A stretch of DNA of 64,000 nucleotides from NCBI GenBank assembly GCA_021234155.1, contig JAJEKV010000093.1, forward strand, positions 2,029,712 through 2,093,711. The letters run 5' to 3'. The translations under genes and the position numbers were made by a program. The notes beneath the pieces are model-generated. The model saw only the letters and a list, made by a program, of their open reading frames with translations. It made no database searches and had not been told where the DNA came from. Numbering within the stretch: position 1 is the stretch's first letter; every line of letters starts with the position of its first letter. The DNA is from Isoetes taiwanensis (taxonomy: Eukaryota > Streptophyta > Lycopodiopsida > Isoetales > Isoetaceae). Below, piece after piece: positions 23,801 through 34,360 of this stretch.

Positions 23801-23930
23801 GCCATGGCGGGCGAGCTCCTCCAAAACGTCGTTGGTGTGAGGTCTTCCTCTACGGAAAATGACAAAAGCTGTCAAAAAAAGAACAAAAAAAACAAAAATA
23901 CAATTTTTGAACGACCCAACTTCCATTTTG
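20814..23930. mobile_element. 3.1 kb TIR element, present in copy B only
   Basis: It starts CAAAATGGAAGTTGGGTC and ends with the exact reverse complement GACCCAACTTCCATTTTG. A second copy of the subterminal motif AATGGAAGTTGGG lies at about 20,888-20,902. Copy A has the uninterrupted site near 1,430-1,440. Target duplication is unclear because a MITE abuts the right end; ACA on both outer sides is one reading. The interior has minus-strand coding-like blocks with splice-like junctions (see 21,127-23,865). I cannot assign a superfamily. Confidence 0.7.
21127..23865 (-). CDS. Possible spliced gene inside the TIR element, product unknown
   Basis: Several minus-strand blocks look coding. One (about 21,315-21,450) reads FSDHHGRPVCSAGNVVLSGN and then GNTSEAEIIARNL, immediately followed by a GTAAGT donor; a block after a TTGTTTCAG acceptor reads NEACRLDINSTAPIVL and stops at 21,127. 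The spacing of D-H-G, S-E-A-E and the following helix is reminiscent of an RNase H-like fold, which is weak evidence. Upstream are EVISWVGTILDSFHSNAENL (about 21,640-21,700) and GSGIMLVMCPRKQFPWLKDM (about 21,860-21,920). A frame of 142 codons starts at 23,865 with no similarity I know. Stops and frameshifts separate the blocks, often at CTG/CAG-type sites. Exon limits are approximate. Confidence 0.3.
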
Positions 23931-24039
23931 TTGGGGAATGAAAGGGGTAAGCCCCTTTCCGGTTTGGAAGGGACCCCCTCCCGGTTGCCGGTGGGTCAGG
24001 ACCCCTTCCAAGGAGGAAAACTCCCCTTCCATTCCCCAA
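23931..24039. mobile_element. MITE of about 109 bp
   Basis: Begins TTGGGGAATGAAAGGGG and ends CCCCTTCCATTCCCCAA, near-perfect inverted ends with one extra base on the left. The GC-rich interior has GGGACCCCCTCCCGG and AGGACCCCTTCC. It directly follows the 3.1 kb TIR element; copy A has neither. It resembles the MITE at 6,614-6,732. Confidence 0.75.
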
Positions 24040-24838
24040 TACATCTGCTTTGATATTCTATGTTTCAAGCTTGAAGTTTGTGCTTCGTATTGTGCATACA
24101 TTTTAAAAATGTTTGTCTTCACTAGATGCATTTATGTTCTATCACCAAGTTCACGTTCATTAGATCATAAATATTTATTGTTAATAAGGATATAGTAGTA
24201 ATAACACAAAGAAGATTGGAAAAAAAACATTATATATAAGGAAAGGACTACTTTGTAATGCATTTTTTGGCATGTAAATGTATGATATGGGTTTGCATTT
24301 CCTTACCATTGACTAGTCGTATTACAAGGGGTTTATGATATAAATGTGTATTTATACAATAGGTTTTTGGGTTACATGAGTAATCACGGATAGCATATCC
24401 ACCTATAGTATAGGTGAACCCTGAGGGGTAAACTACATGGTTTTTGTTTTTGGCAATTGGTAATTCCTTTGAAACTAAATATTTTGCATAAACAACATAG
24501 GAGCACTTTGAGTGTAGAAATACAGCAGAAAAGCACACATCAGTGACTAGCCTTAATGTTATGTTTACCAAAGGAGTTTGTTTTTCTTTTAAGAAAGTTT
24601 TTCATAGAACCACCTTGTTCTTAGCCTTTTCATCTTTTTCTAGATTACCTCTTTGAACAAATAGAATTTCATGTTCATAGATGAACTCAACTAGATTGAA
24701 TCTGACCATTCAATCCTATATCATACATGTGCAATTTCACATATTTGCTACAAATATAATACGTGGTTGCGAATATTTCAAGTGGCTGCATTTTGACGAG
24801 TAAATATGTTACCATGTATATCATTTAACTACTGATAG

Positions 24839-25615
24839 TGTTAGATTTTTGTGTAATAAAGCAATACCTTTGGTACAATTGAACAAACGAAATACTAAGA
24901 CTTGTATTTCTTTAGACAATATTTTCAACAAGGCATAAAGAAGATAAAGGTTATATACTTAAACCCAAAGCATAGAATTCAATTCACAAGTGCCATTGTT
25001 AACCTTTGCTTAAATATAGCTCAATCCTTAAGGATTCAATGAAAAACTTATCGAACAAACTTCAAAATAAAACCTCAAAGGTAATCTGCCCTTCTTCAAT
25101 ACTTCGTGCAGCTCAAATCCGAAACCTGCCCTAACTATACATCTTAGGGTTTAAATTGAATCAGTTCCGGCTCCATAGCCGGACCGATCTCACTGTTCAC
25201 AGCTTTGGCAAGGTCTCATTAGACCGCCATTTTGAATCGAAAATGGCTCCAACAAATATGGCCGACCTTGCTGTATTTCTAAATATATGTTTAATGGTTT
25301 CAAACCTTGAACCACTAATATGTACATCGAACCCTTATTATTTACAACCATTAGAAATTTAATGGTTCTTCAAGAATGTGTTCCCCATCATATATATACA
25401 GGTGTAAGATCTCTTTATCCATGAGCTTCATGACTCTCAGTATCTTCACAATTAAAGTTGAGTTTATTCAAGCAAACTCCCTGCACTGCTATATCCCTGT
25501 CAATTCAGTCTAGGCAAGTTTCATAATTTCATTTCACAGCTTCAGTTCTTACTGCAATATCTTACACACATAGATTATGATATGAATCAAGATTGGCAAA
25601 TTATAATTTCTAACA
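24839..25615 (-). repeat. 3' LTR of the copia element
   Basis: 777 bp, starting TGTTAG and ending TAACA on the plus strand, preceded by GATAG. It differs from the other LTR almost only in a cluster at 25,085-25,215, mostly at CTG/CAG sites. A TATATATA promoter-like stretch is at 25,389-25,401. Confidence 0.95.
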
Positions 25616-26218
25616 TTCCCCTTTCATATCATAATCTCTGACATCCTTGCAATTCAATTCTTCTGCTAATTTTGTGAACCTGCTATAACTCAAACTTTTT
25701 GTAAAGATGTCTGCCAACTGATTTTCTGAACTTATGTAGGTCAGTACAATTATACCTTTGTTTACCAATTCTCTAATGAAGTGCATTTCCATCTCAATAT
25801 GCTTTGTCCTCTCATGCATAACAGGGTTCTTGCACATGGCAATGCAACTTTGATTATCACAAAACAAGGATGTTCCCCCTTTCTGCATAATTCCCAGCTC
25901 ATTCAAGAATCTTCTGCTCCAGATTATTTCTTTACTTGTTAAGGTTGTAGCTGCATATTCAGACTCTGCAGTGGATAGAGCTATGGAAGATTGTTTTTTC
26001 GTTCTCCAACAAACTGGTCCACCACCAAAGATTAGCACATACCCTGAGGTTGATTTCCTCTCGTCCACATCCCCACACCAGTCTGCATCAGAATATGCTC
26101 TAAGTTCCAGATTTTTCCCACAGTAAGAAATACCTGTAGTTTTGGTTCCCTTTAAGAATCTTAGCACCTTCTTTCTTTGCCAACCGATTGCCTTTTCCAC
26201 TGGATTCTTGTTATACAC
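25610..26218 (-). CDS. Copia polyprotein, RNase H part
   Basis: A 202-codon frame with the copia RNase H signature: AYSDADWCGDVDERKSTSG, the STAESEY motif, the FCDNQSCIAM segment and the KHIEMEMHFIRE and QLADIFTKSLS segments near the C-terminus. These match the catalytic acidic residues and the conserved H-rich tail of the family. In the element the domain would remove RNA from the RNA-DNA hybrid during reverse transcription. It is joined upstream to the integrase-RT frame but offset by one frame at about 26,211-26,218, so it is now separate. The stop lies at the LTR edge, as is usual. Confidence 0.93.
   Translation of the reverse strand: MYNKNPVEKAIGWQRKKVLRFLKGTKTTGISYCGKNLELRAYSDADWCGDVDERKSTSGYVLIFGGGPVCWRTKKQSSIALSTAESEYAATTLTSKEIIWSRRFLNELGIMQKGGTSLFCDNQSCIAMCKNPVMHERTKHIEMEMHFIRELVNKGIIVLTYISSENQLADIFTKSLSYSRFTKLAEELNCKDVRDYDMKGEC
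25616..25625 (-). other. Polypurine tract of the copia element
   Basis: Minus-strand GAAAGGGGAA immediately before the 3' LTR; expected primer for plus-strand cDNA synthesis. Confidence 0.85.
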
Positions 26219-28364
26219 TGCTTAACATATTTACTATGAACGTTATATCTGGTCTGGTATGATTGGCAATATGCAGCAGACTACCAACCAATTGTCTATA
26301 GGGTATTCTTTCCATTTCTTCCTTTTCTTGGTCATTCCTTGGACACATCTGCTTTGAAAGTTTTTCCCCAACTGTTACTGGAATTTTCACTGAGTTGCAA
26401 TCTTGCATTTTAAATTTCTCAAGTAGAGAATCTATGTATTTTTCCTGATACAATGAAATCCTTCTTCTTTCTCTGTCTCTTTTGATTTGAATTCCTAGGA
26501 ATTTAGACATTTCCCCTAAATCTGTCATTTTGTATTTCTCCTCCAAAATTTTCTTGCAATGTTTCAAGATATTCATGCTACTTGCTGCTAGCACACAGTC
26601 ATCTACATAGATGGCAACTATGCAAATGTCTTCTCCTTCTTTAAGTACATAAACATTTCCATCATTTTCAAGTTTCATAAGTCCTTTTTCTTTCAAATAA
26701 CTGTCAATGCACTTATACCATTGTCTAGGAGCCTGTTTTAACCCATAGACTGCCTTTTTTAATTTCCAAACCTTGTTTTTTCCATTTTCAAATCCCTGTG
26801 CTTGTTTCATATACACTTCCTCATCAAGATCTGCATTTAAGAAGGCCGTGCATACATCCATGTGATGTAATTCCATGTCTAGAGCGTTTGCCATAGCTAT
26901 AATCATTCTAATGCTGGACATTTTCACTACTGGAGAATATGTCTCCTCAAAATCTATACCCTTTTGCTGAGAATATCCCTGAGCAACCAATCTAGCCTTG
27001 TACTTAGGAGTACCATCAGAATTTTGCTTAAGTTTAAAAATCCATTTATTTCCAATTGCTTGTTTCCCTTTTGGAAGATCTGCCATTTCATATGTTGTTG
27101 TTCTTTCAAATGACTCCATTTCTTCATTCATTGCTATTTTCCAATTATCACACTCATGGCTATTCATGGCATCTTCAAAACTTTCTGGCACGCCTGTTTC
27201 CAATATTATTAAAGCCTCTGACTCAATCTCAAGATTCTTTTCAAGTCTGCCACTTCTACCATCTTCTTTTCTTCCATATTTATGCATGTCAGGATTTAAT
27301 TCTTCCTTCAATCTTTCTCCCTCAGATTTTCTTTTCTTATCTCTTTTTCCGGCCTCCAAATTTTGTTCTCTACCCTCTTGTGTTGCTTGTTCTTCCATTT
27401 CTCGTGTTACATTTTCCTTTGTCAACCTATTTTCAATGTTTTCTTTTTCATTATGACTGATCATATCTGTATTTTCCTCATCTGAATCCATAATGTTGAC
27501 TGTTTCCATTATTTTCTTTTCTGTACTTTGTTGCTCCTCAACTGCTGTGATTTCTGAATTTTCCCCTGTCATCTCATAATTCATTTTAGGCTTGTACAGC
27601 TGACTTTCTACAAAAGTAACATCCCTACTTATCAAAATGTTTCTTTTTGCTGGGTTGTACATTCTGTAGCCCTTTGAATTCTCGTCATAACCTACCAGGT
27701 AAGTTATTGTTGATCTATTGTCCAACTTTTGCCTCAACTCTTCTGGAACATGTGTGTATCCCAAGCATCCATATGCCTTATACTTTTCATAATTTGGTTC
27801 TTTACCAGACCACACCAATTCTGGTGTTTTTCCTTTTAGCCCCTTTGAAGGCAACACATTATGCATTTCTACTGCTGTTTTTACAGCCTCCTCCCAAAGG
27901 AAATTGGGAAGCCCTGCATGCTTAAGCATGGCCCTAGTAGCATTTAAAATTGTTTTATTCATTCTCTCTGCCACTCCATTTTGCTGGGGCGTATAGCTAC
28001 ATGTATATTGTCTTTTAATGCCCTTATTTATGCAATAACTCACAAATTTGGAAGACATGTACTCACCTCCCCTATCAGATCGAACACACTTGATCTTTCT
28101 CCCTGTTGAGCATTCCACCTCGGCAGCAAATCCTTTGAAAGCTTCAAAGGCTAAATCCTTGGTTTTAAGGCAATAAATTCTTGTCTTTCTACTGAGATCA
28201 TCTACAAATGTAATGAAATAACGTTTCCCAGATATGCCTGTCACATTCAGAGGTCCACAGATGTCAGTATGTATTAATTCTAGAATGTCCTTTGCATTTC
28301 TTTTGGCTTTGGTGAAAATGACTCTTTGTGCTTTCCCAACATACATCCTTGCACACAAATTCAT
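26211..28364 (-). CDS. Copia polyprotein, integrase and reverse transcriptase
   Basis: A 717-codon open frame. The integrase core comes first: ELIHTDICGP (first Asp), CVRSDRGGEY (second Asp), then TPQQNGVAERMN (catalytic Glu). A hydrophilic linker rich in E and K follows. The reverse transcriptase begins near NKWIFKLKQNSDGTPKYKAR and has DFEETYSPVVKMSSIRMI, HHMDVCTAFLNADLDEEVY, VYGLKQAPRQWYK and the catalytic YVDD box in VAIYVDDCVLAA, ending with the HIANHTRPDI segment. The GAG-pre-integrase segment WHERLGHTNV lies upstream at about 28,430-28,460 in the adjoining frame, separated by a stop at about 28,370. This is the best preserved coding region of the window. Domain order is diagnostic of copia and excludes gypsy. 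Confidence 0.96.
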   Translation of the reverse strand: MNLCARMYVGKAQRVIFTKAKRNAKDILELIHTDICGPLNVTGISGKRYFITFVDDLSRKTRIYCLKTKDLAFEAFKGFAAEVECSTGRKIKCVRSDRGGEYMSSKFVSYCINKGIKRQYTCSYTPQQNGVAERMNKTILNATRAMLKHAGLPNFLWEEAVKTAVEMHNVLPSKGLKGKTPELVWSGKEPNYEKYKAYGCLGYTHVPEELRQKLDNRSTITYLVGYDENSKGYRMYNPAKRNILISRDVTFVESQLYKPKMNYEMTGENSEITAVEEQQSTEKKIMETVNIMDSDEENTDMISHNEKENIENRLTKENVTREMEEQATQEGREQNLEAGKRDKKRKSEGERLKEELNPDMHKYGRKEDGRSGRLEKNLEIESEALIILETGVPESFEDAMNSHECDNWKIAMNEEMESFERTTTYEMADLPKGKQAIGNKWIFKLKQNSDGTPKYKARLVAQGYSQQKGIDFEETYSPVVKMSSIRMIIAMANALDMELHHMDVCTAFLNADLDEEVYMKQAQGFENGKNKVWKLKKAVYGLKQAPRQWYKCIDSYLKEKGLMKLENDGNVYVLKEGEDICIVAIYVDDCVLAASSMNILKHCKKILEEKYKMTDLGEMSKFLGIQIKRDRERRRISLYQEKYIDSLLEKFKMQDCNSVKIPVTVGEKLSKQMCPRNDQEKEEMERIPYRQLVGSLLHIANHTRPDITFIVNMLSSV

Positions 28365-28562
28365 TTTATTTTCTTTAATACCGTTGAATTTATCCAGCCT
28401 TGTTTAATCATGGTTTCTATATTTCTGACATTTGTATGTCCAAGTCTCTCATGCCATAGTTCAATGTTGGGATTTGTTGCTAGGTTTACGCTTGCAAAAC
28501 AATTTGAACTGATTCCAAACAGATTTCCAACACGTCTTCCAAGGAATTTTAATTCATTGCCT

Positions 28563-29893
28563 TCAAAACACTACGATTGCAAATTTGTTCAAAACCACCT
28601 TGAATCCCATATCAACCAGCTGAGCTATGGAGATCAAGTTCCTAACTAAACGAGGAACACAAAGAACATTTTGCAGATTTACTTTATTTCCCTTCAAATC
28701 AAATAATTCAAGCACCCCTACATCTTCTATTCTTTGTAAATTTCCATTCCCCACTTGGATATGTCCTCCTCCATTTCCTTTGCATTCCTTTAAGATTTTT
28801 GTTGTGCATGCAATGGTTTTCTCAGCTCCACTATCTAAAATTAGAAGATCATCATCATTAGATCTATTTTCACATGTAGCAAAGATTGAATTGCTTACCT
28901 CGTCTTCTTCATCTCCAGTTTCTTCTTCCAACGGGACTTCTTCTGCTATGTGAGTTTCAGAATTTGCTTTCCTCCCTCTTCCCCTTCCCCTGCCTCTAAA
29001 GCTTTGGTTTCCCCTTCCTCCCCTAGTTTTGGCTTTGAAGTTATCCTTTGGGGAAGAGCAATTTGAAGCATAGTGACCTCGTCCTCCACAATTGTAACAA
29101 TTTATCTCCTTTGAAAGCTTAGGGCAATTGATCTTAATATGGCCATATTCATTGCAGTTAAAGCATGGACCTGTCTTACCTCCTTGGCGTGTCTCAAACT
29201 TACCCTTCCCTTTTGCCATTAAGATCTGACTTGTATCTTCCTCCTCTAAAACTCGGTTCTGCTCAAGCTCAGTCTTGAGCATTCTCTCTGCTTCAATTCT
29301 TGTTGTTGCAATGGTTCTAATGAAGATAGCAATATTACCTAAATTTGCCACTGCTCTTGAGATGGCCAGGACCTGCTGCTGCTGTGAATAAATCACTCCT
29401 GCTCCTTCCAAATCTGCTATAATATTGTCAAAGTTTTGAAAAAAATCATTGACATTATCTTTTTCATGGAACTTCAGTCTCCTTAGTTCATTCTCTAATA
29501 AATCAATCTGAGATGATGTCTTGGCTTCATACGTGGTTAACATATAGTTCCACATTTGTTTGGGACTCAAACCTCTTAGTTTCAACACGATTCCAGCACT
29601 AACTTTACTCATAATGATACCTTGAGCTTCACGAACTTTTTGCCTTTGTCGACCACGGTACGCTCCGGATGTTACCACCGACTTCTTACGCCCTTTATGC
29701 GTTCTTCATTTGTAGAAGAACTTTCACCACCATTAACCTCAGCTACCATTCTTCTAGAAGACACCCTGCTGGTTTCCCCTTCTGAAGGTGCAATAAGATC
29801 CCACAGATCTTCTACTTGAAGCACATGCTTCACTTTCTCCTTCCACACTTGGAAGCCAGAATCCCCTTTGAACACATCTATTGCATTCAACAA
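28563..29893 (-). CDS. Copia gag with zinc knuckles and protease
   Basis: Starts MLNAIDVFKGDSGFQVWKEK at 29,893, typical of copia gag, then shifts frame at about 29,680 and continues as a 371-codon frame. Gag helices include SPKQMWNYMLTTYEAKTSSQ. Two CCHC zinc knuckles, CFNCNEYGHIKINC and CYNCGGRGHYASNC, are followed by an RGGRG-rich basic stretch expected to bind RNA. The protease active site LILDSGAEKT and the VPRLVRNLIS segment come next. It ends at 28,563 by a frameshift, just before the GAG-pre-integrase segment. The product would package element RNA and process the polyprotein in the cytoplasm. Confidence 0.93.
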
Positions 29894-29934
29894 TCCAATT
29901 TACCAAATCGCTGGACATTACGCCTCTGACGCGA

Positions 29935-29946
29935 CTCACGATACCA
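29935..29946 (-). other. Primer-binding site of the copia element
   Basis: Minus-strand TGGTATCGTGAG just inside the 5' LTR. The usual plant copia site, complementary to initiator tRNA-Met, is TGGTATCAGAGC. The difference equals CTGA read as CACGA on the plus strand, the error pattern seen throughout the window. Confidence 0.8.
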
Positions 29947-29948
29947 AA

Positions 29949-30722
29949 AGTTAGATTTTGTGTAATAAAGCAATACCTTTGGTACAATTGAACAAACGAA
30001 ATACTAAGACTTGTATTTCTTTAGACAATATTTTCAACAAGGCATAAAGAAGATAAAGGTTATATACTTAAACCCAAAGCATAGAATTCAATTCACAAGT
30101 GCCATTGTTAACCTTTGCTTAAATATAGCTCAATCCTTAAGGATTCAATGAAAAACTTATCGAACAAACTTCAAAATAAAACCTCAAAAGGTAATGCCCT
30201 TCTTCAATACTTAAATGCGGCTCAAATCAAAACACTGCCCTAACTATACATCTTAGGGTTTAAATTGAATCGAGTTCGGCTCCATAGCGGACCGATCCAA
30301 CATTCCTGACTTTGGCAAGGTCTCATTAGACCGCCATTTTGAATCGAAAATGGCTCCAACAAATATGGCCGACCTTGCTGTATTTCTAAATATATGTTTA
30401 ATGGTTTCAAACCTTGAACCACTAATATGTACATCGAACCCTTATTATTTACAACCATTAGAAATTTAATGGTTCTTCAAGAATGTGTTCCCCATCATAT
30501 ATATACAGGTGTAAGATCTCTTTATCCATGAGCTTCATGACTCTCAGTATCTTCACAATTAAAGTTGAGTTTATTCAAGCAAACTCCCTGCACTGCTATA
30601 TCCCTGTCAATTCAGTCTAGGCAAGTTTCATAATTTCATTTCACAGCTTCAGTTCTTACTGCAATATCTTACACACATAGATTATGATATGAATCAAGAT
30701 TGGCAAATTATAATTTCTAACA
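29949..30722 (-). repeat. 5' LTR of the copia element
   Basis: 774 bp ending TTTCTAACA, followed by GATAG. On the minus strand a TATATATA stretch (30,495-30,507) is the likely core promoter. The inner edge reads AGTTAG instead of TGTTAG. Confidence 0.95.
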
Positions 30723-30727
30723 GATAG

Positions 30728-33700
30728 ATCCTGTCTATTGCAGCAATATCTAGTTGTGACATGTTTTGATTCACCTCCATATTTCTCCTTGGAAAGAGCT
30801 AAAGTAAATTTCTATATTGAGGGTTTTATATGGTCGTGTGAATTTGCTAAAATGCTTTAATGCCAAGAAACATCTTTGGTAATAGGTCTAGTGTCTTTTT
30901 ATGAATGACTCCCCATCCTTCATCCGTTATAGAGTGTGAGACCTACAAAAGGGATATTTTTTTTTGTTATGATCTGAAGCTGCCATCAGATTTTGTACCC
31001 TTCAATACCAAACCACCAAAATAACAAATACCCCTATCATTTCTCTGGAACACAACGATGTGGAGTTGCATTATTAGCTTGAACCCGGATATGAATCATT
31101 TGAACTTAGCGCCAAGCTCTAAACAAAAGCTGCCAAGAGTATGATATATACTATTGTACGCATTCTTGGGTATAAGTTAAAGCATGTTCTGTTTGACCTT
31201 TAAGATATCGACATAAAGGGTCCGAATTCTCATCCCTATGAAGCAACAAGTTCAAAGCGGGTTGAGCATCATAGATTTTACAAGATCTCCTACCATAATT
31301 TGGAAAAATGAAAGCGACCTCATTCTCATTAACCATAAAAGACATGATATATGATTGGCAATCATTAAGTTGTTAGTCTGGTTTGGTAAGAAGCATGTTG
31401 GCAACATTCAACATAAGTTACAAGATGCCATTATTCCAAATTTTCAAGTTAAGAATATGTGTTATCGTTTGTTTTGGATGGTACTAAATTCTCCATGGTT
31501 TTATTTGAATGTGAATTGAAATTCCACACATCTCTTTCTTGGATATAGCACCATATATTGCCAATAATTCTAAATTCATAATATTGCTATCAATCAGAAA
31601 AAATTCATTTGTTCATATTACGGCATGAGATACTTAAAACCTGGTCGAGAGGCTACTTACAACTTTTTATATCCATTGAGACAAGAAAAGATGCTTGTAG
31701 AAGCTTGGTGAACTAAAGTCATATGCTTCATATGCATTATAAATACATGTCTCTGGAGACAAGCGTATATAGTTTTTTAAGCAAAATAATAACACTTTTG
31801 AGCAAATATTTTTAGTCATGATGCAATAAATGTAACTAGGCCTCACTTTCATGCATTCATCGTCTACAAAATGGCTATCGTTAAGGGGAGGGGGGGAAGG
31901 GGAGGGAGAGGGCCAATTCCCATAAAGTCATGGTATCAAGTATTCTATTATCTAGGCGCAATTTGAATTGATTGTCAAAACATGTTTTAAACTATGATTT
32001 AAGCAACTTCACCCTCCCGCCATGGAGGCAACCCCTCCGTCTTAAAGACACCTTGTTTCCCTCTTTAGCACTATTAATGATACACGTACCCATATTCTAA
32101 AATACAAGGCAATCATAACAAGGAAGAATTTTAGATCATCTAGGAATATTCAAAGCAATAGATAATGAAAACTACTAAGCATGTTTTGCTTATATTTGTA
32201 CATATAGCAAGATCCATATTGCGAAACCTACAAAATTATGAAACCAACTATCTAAATTAAACAATATGCAAACTTTGCAAAATAGACTAATATCATTTAA
32301 AGTTGACTATAAGTCAAAAGAATCTCACAAAGCTTACTTATTTTCACAAAAGAATTATCTCATGTTCTTTTTCCATTATTGCATCCTCATGTCACAAAGA
32401 ATTATCTCATGTTCTTTTCCATTATTGCATCCTCATGCAAACAAAGTTTAATAAACTTAATGGAGAAGAACTTTTGGTTGCCACTAACTAAACAATACAC
32501 CAATTATTGTAATGGTTATAAGATGAGTTGTGAGATATATTGGTCTTCACCCTTCACCTAGGCTATCAAGGGATATTACTATGCTTACATATCAAAATGG
32601 AGTCAACCATTCAAGCCACTAAATTTAAGCCTACAAAGTCACCATCATTATAAATATACATGCAACCTCCATAATCTATTCAAAGAGGATGCTATCAAGG
32701 CCAAATGATTTAACGAGTTAAATCCTAAAACCATATATTACCATCAAGATATGCAATGCATTTCAAACACTTAATCTTTACAAATTTCTTGCATTCTCAA
32801 TGCAATTCTTAGATTCTTAAAATATGGTCCAGCTATGAATCCAAGCTAATCATCTAATGTAGCTATAATCCAACAATTTGTATCAATAACAAACTTTTAT
32901 AACTATATCAACATTTATGGGAATCTGTCGAACAATTCAGGCCAAATCCTAGCGAAACCTAGAAAGCGTTGTTCAATGAGCCTATGTAATATTAAGTAGT
33001 TGGTTAGGTAAATGTTCACCAAGCCAATGATGCTTAGCTAATCTTCGAATGATCGGCCTTTTGCATGAACATTAGTGATTTAGCCAATTGAACCTTATAA
33101 CTTCTTCATCTATAGTTACTTCTGTAAAATAACTAATTTACTTAAACTGATTGAACAAATTAGCATATACTGCACTAAATGTCATGTTGTGCTTACTATA
33201 AATGGTTGCGAAGTCATTATTGAGTAGCAGAAAGCACCTTCTGAATGTCGTCTCCTTGTGGTTATAAGCAGTATTTTTTAATTACCATATGTGTGATTGA
33301 AGTGTGACTTGGAAGGTGCCCATCCTTCAAGTGACAGGGTGAAATGATTATGGACATGAATTTTCGCAGGCTTGTGATGCTTGTATGGTGACCTTCTTGA
33401 GCATGGATGGATTCAAAGGTGTAGAGATTTGCCCAAGAGATCTAAAAAAATTGTCCAAATTAAGTCTTGCTATATAGTAGTTGTTTGTGGATGTGGATGT
33501 GTGAAGGAAAGTAATAACATTTTACTAGTAATGGTGCCTAATGTTGTTGGGCATAAGTTGGAAGTCTGCAAATGTTTTGACCACAATTAGAAAAGCGTCG
33601 CGATAATAACCCAACTTTTGTAACCTTATATTATAACAAAATATCAATGACTTAACAACATTGAAAAAGAAACTTAGCTCCTTCATGTTAGATAGTGTTG

Positions 33701-34243
33701 CATCGGCATTTTTAAAGCTTTGAATAAAACAACACGATGCTTGTTCATAGAAAATCTGAATGAGGAGAGTGTTTGAGATAAGGCTATAGAGTAGGTTTGA
33801 GATGAGGCTATAGTCAAAATTCTATTAGTCTTTGGATGTCAAATTATAATGGAGGTTGGGCATTACCAAAAAGGTGGGACATTGTAAATGATACAGATTG
33901 GATTGTGTTATGTTCATCATCCTTAAGGTATTGATAAATAGCTACATACTCAAAATGTTGTGGATGCCCAAATTACTAATAAATCTTGTGGAATTGTTAT
34001 GAAGTTGAACATTAATAATGTCAACATCAAGTGCAGCTACTATTATGGTATCACTTTAGCAAAGTGAAAGGTCACCTTACATTTGAATATTATGGTCCAA
34101 GCTTTTCTAGCCTTACATTTGGATATTATGGTCCAAATTTTTTTGGCCTTGTTTACTTAAGAAAAAATGGACAATATCATGCATATTCTAAGCAGTTTGT
34201 TGCCCTATATGAGTAGGTCTAACATTAGATTAAACAAAACATT
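30728..34243. other. Non-genic copy B sequence between copia and gypsy elements
   Basis: Matches copy A 2,228-8,685 minus the A-only insertions. It includes the G-rich tract at 31,885-31,912 and the 46-bp tandem duplication at 32,343-32,437. No supported gene. Confidence 0.6.
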
Positions 34244-34360
34244 TATTAGTCCTGTGCCTCACAGTGCAGGACTATTCATCATCTGACGGACGAGTCAAGC
34301 TCAGGATCCTCGGTGGAAAGTACGGGTGACCATCAAAGGCTCTCGTGAAGACCAAGCGGT

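Larger units (their letters stand above)
24839..30722 (-). mobile_element. Ty1/copia LTR retrotransposon, nearly intact
   Basis: A 5,884-bp element with direct LTRs (24,839-25,615 and 29,949-30,722) that start TGTTAG and end CTAACA, read outward. A perfect 5-bp target duplication GATAG lies at 24,834-24,838 and 30,723-30,727; copy A at about 2,222-2,227 has the site unoccupied. On the minus strand the order is LTR, primer-binding site, gag with two zinc knuckles, protease, integrase, reverse transcriptase, RNase H, polypurine tract, LTR, which is the copia order. The coding region is broken only at about 29,680, about 28,370-28,560 and about 26,215. LTRs are almost identical outside 25,085-25,215, which implies recent insertion. 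Confidence 0.97.

Noticed and set aside
26998-27460. Two long plus-strand frames of 134-152 codons
   Set aside because: Antisense to the copia polyprotein, whose domains are clear on the minus strand.
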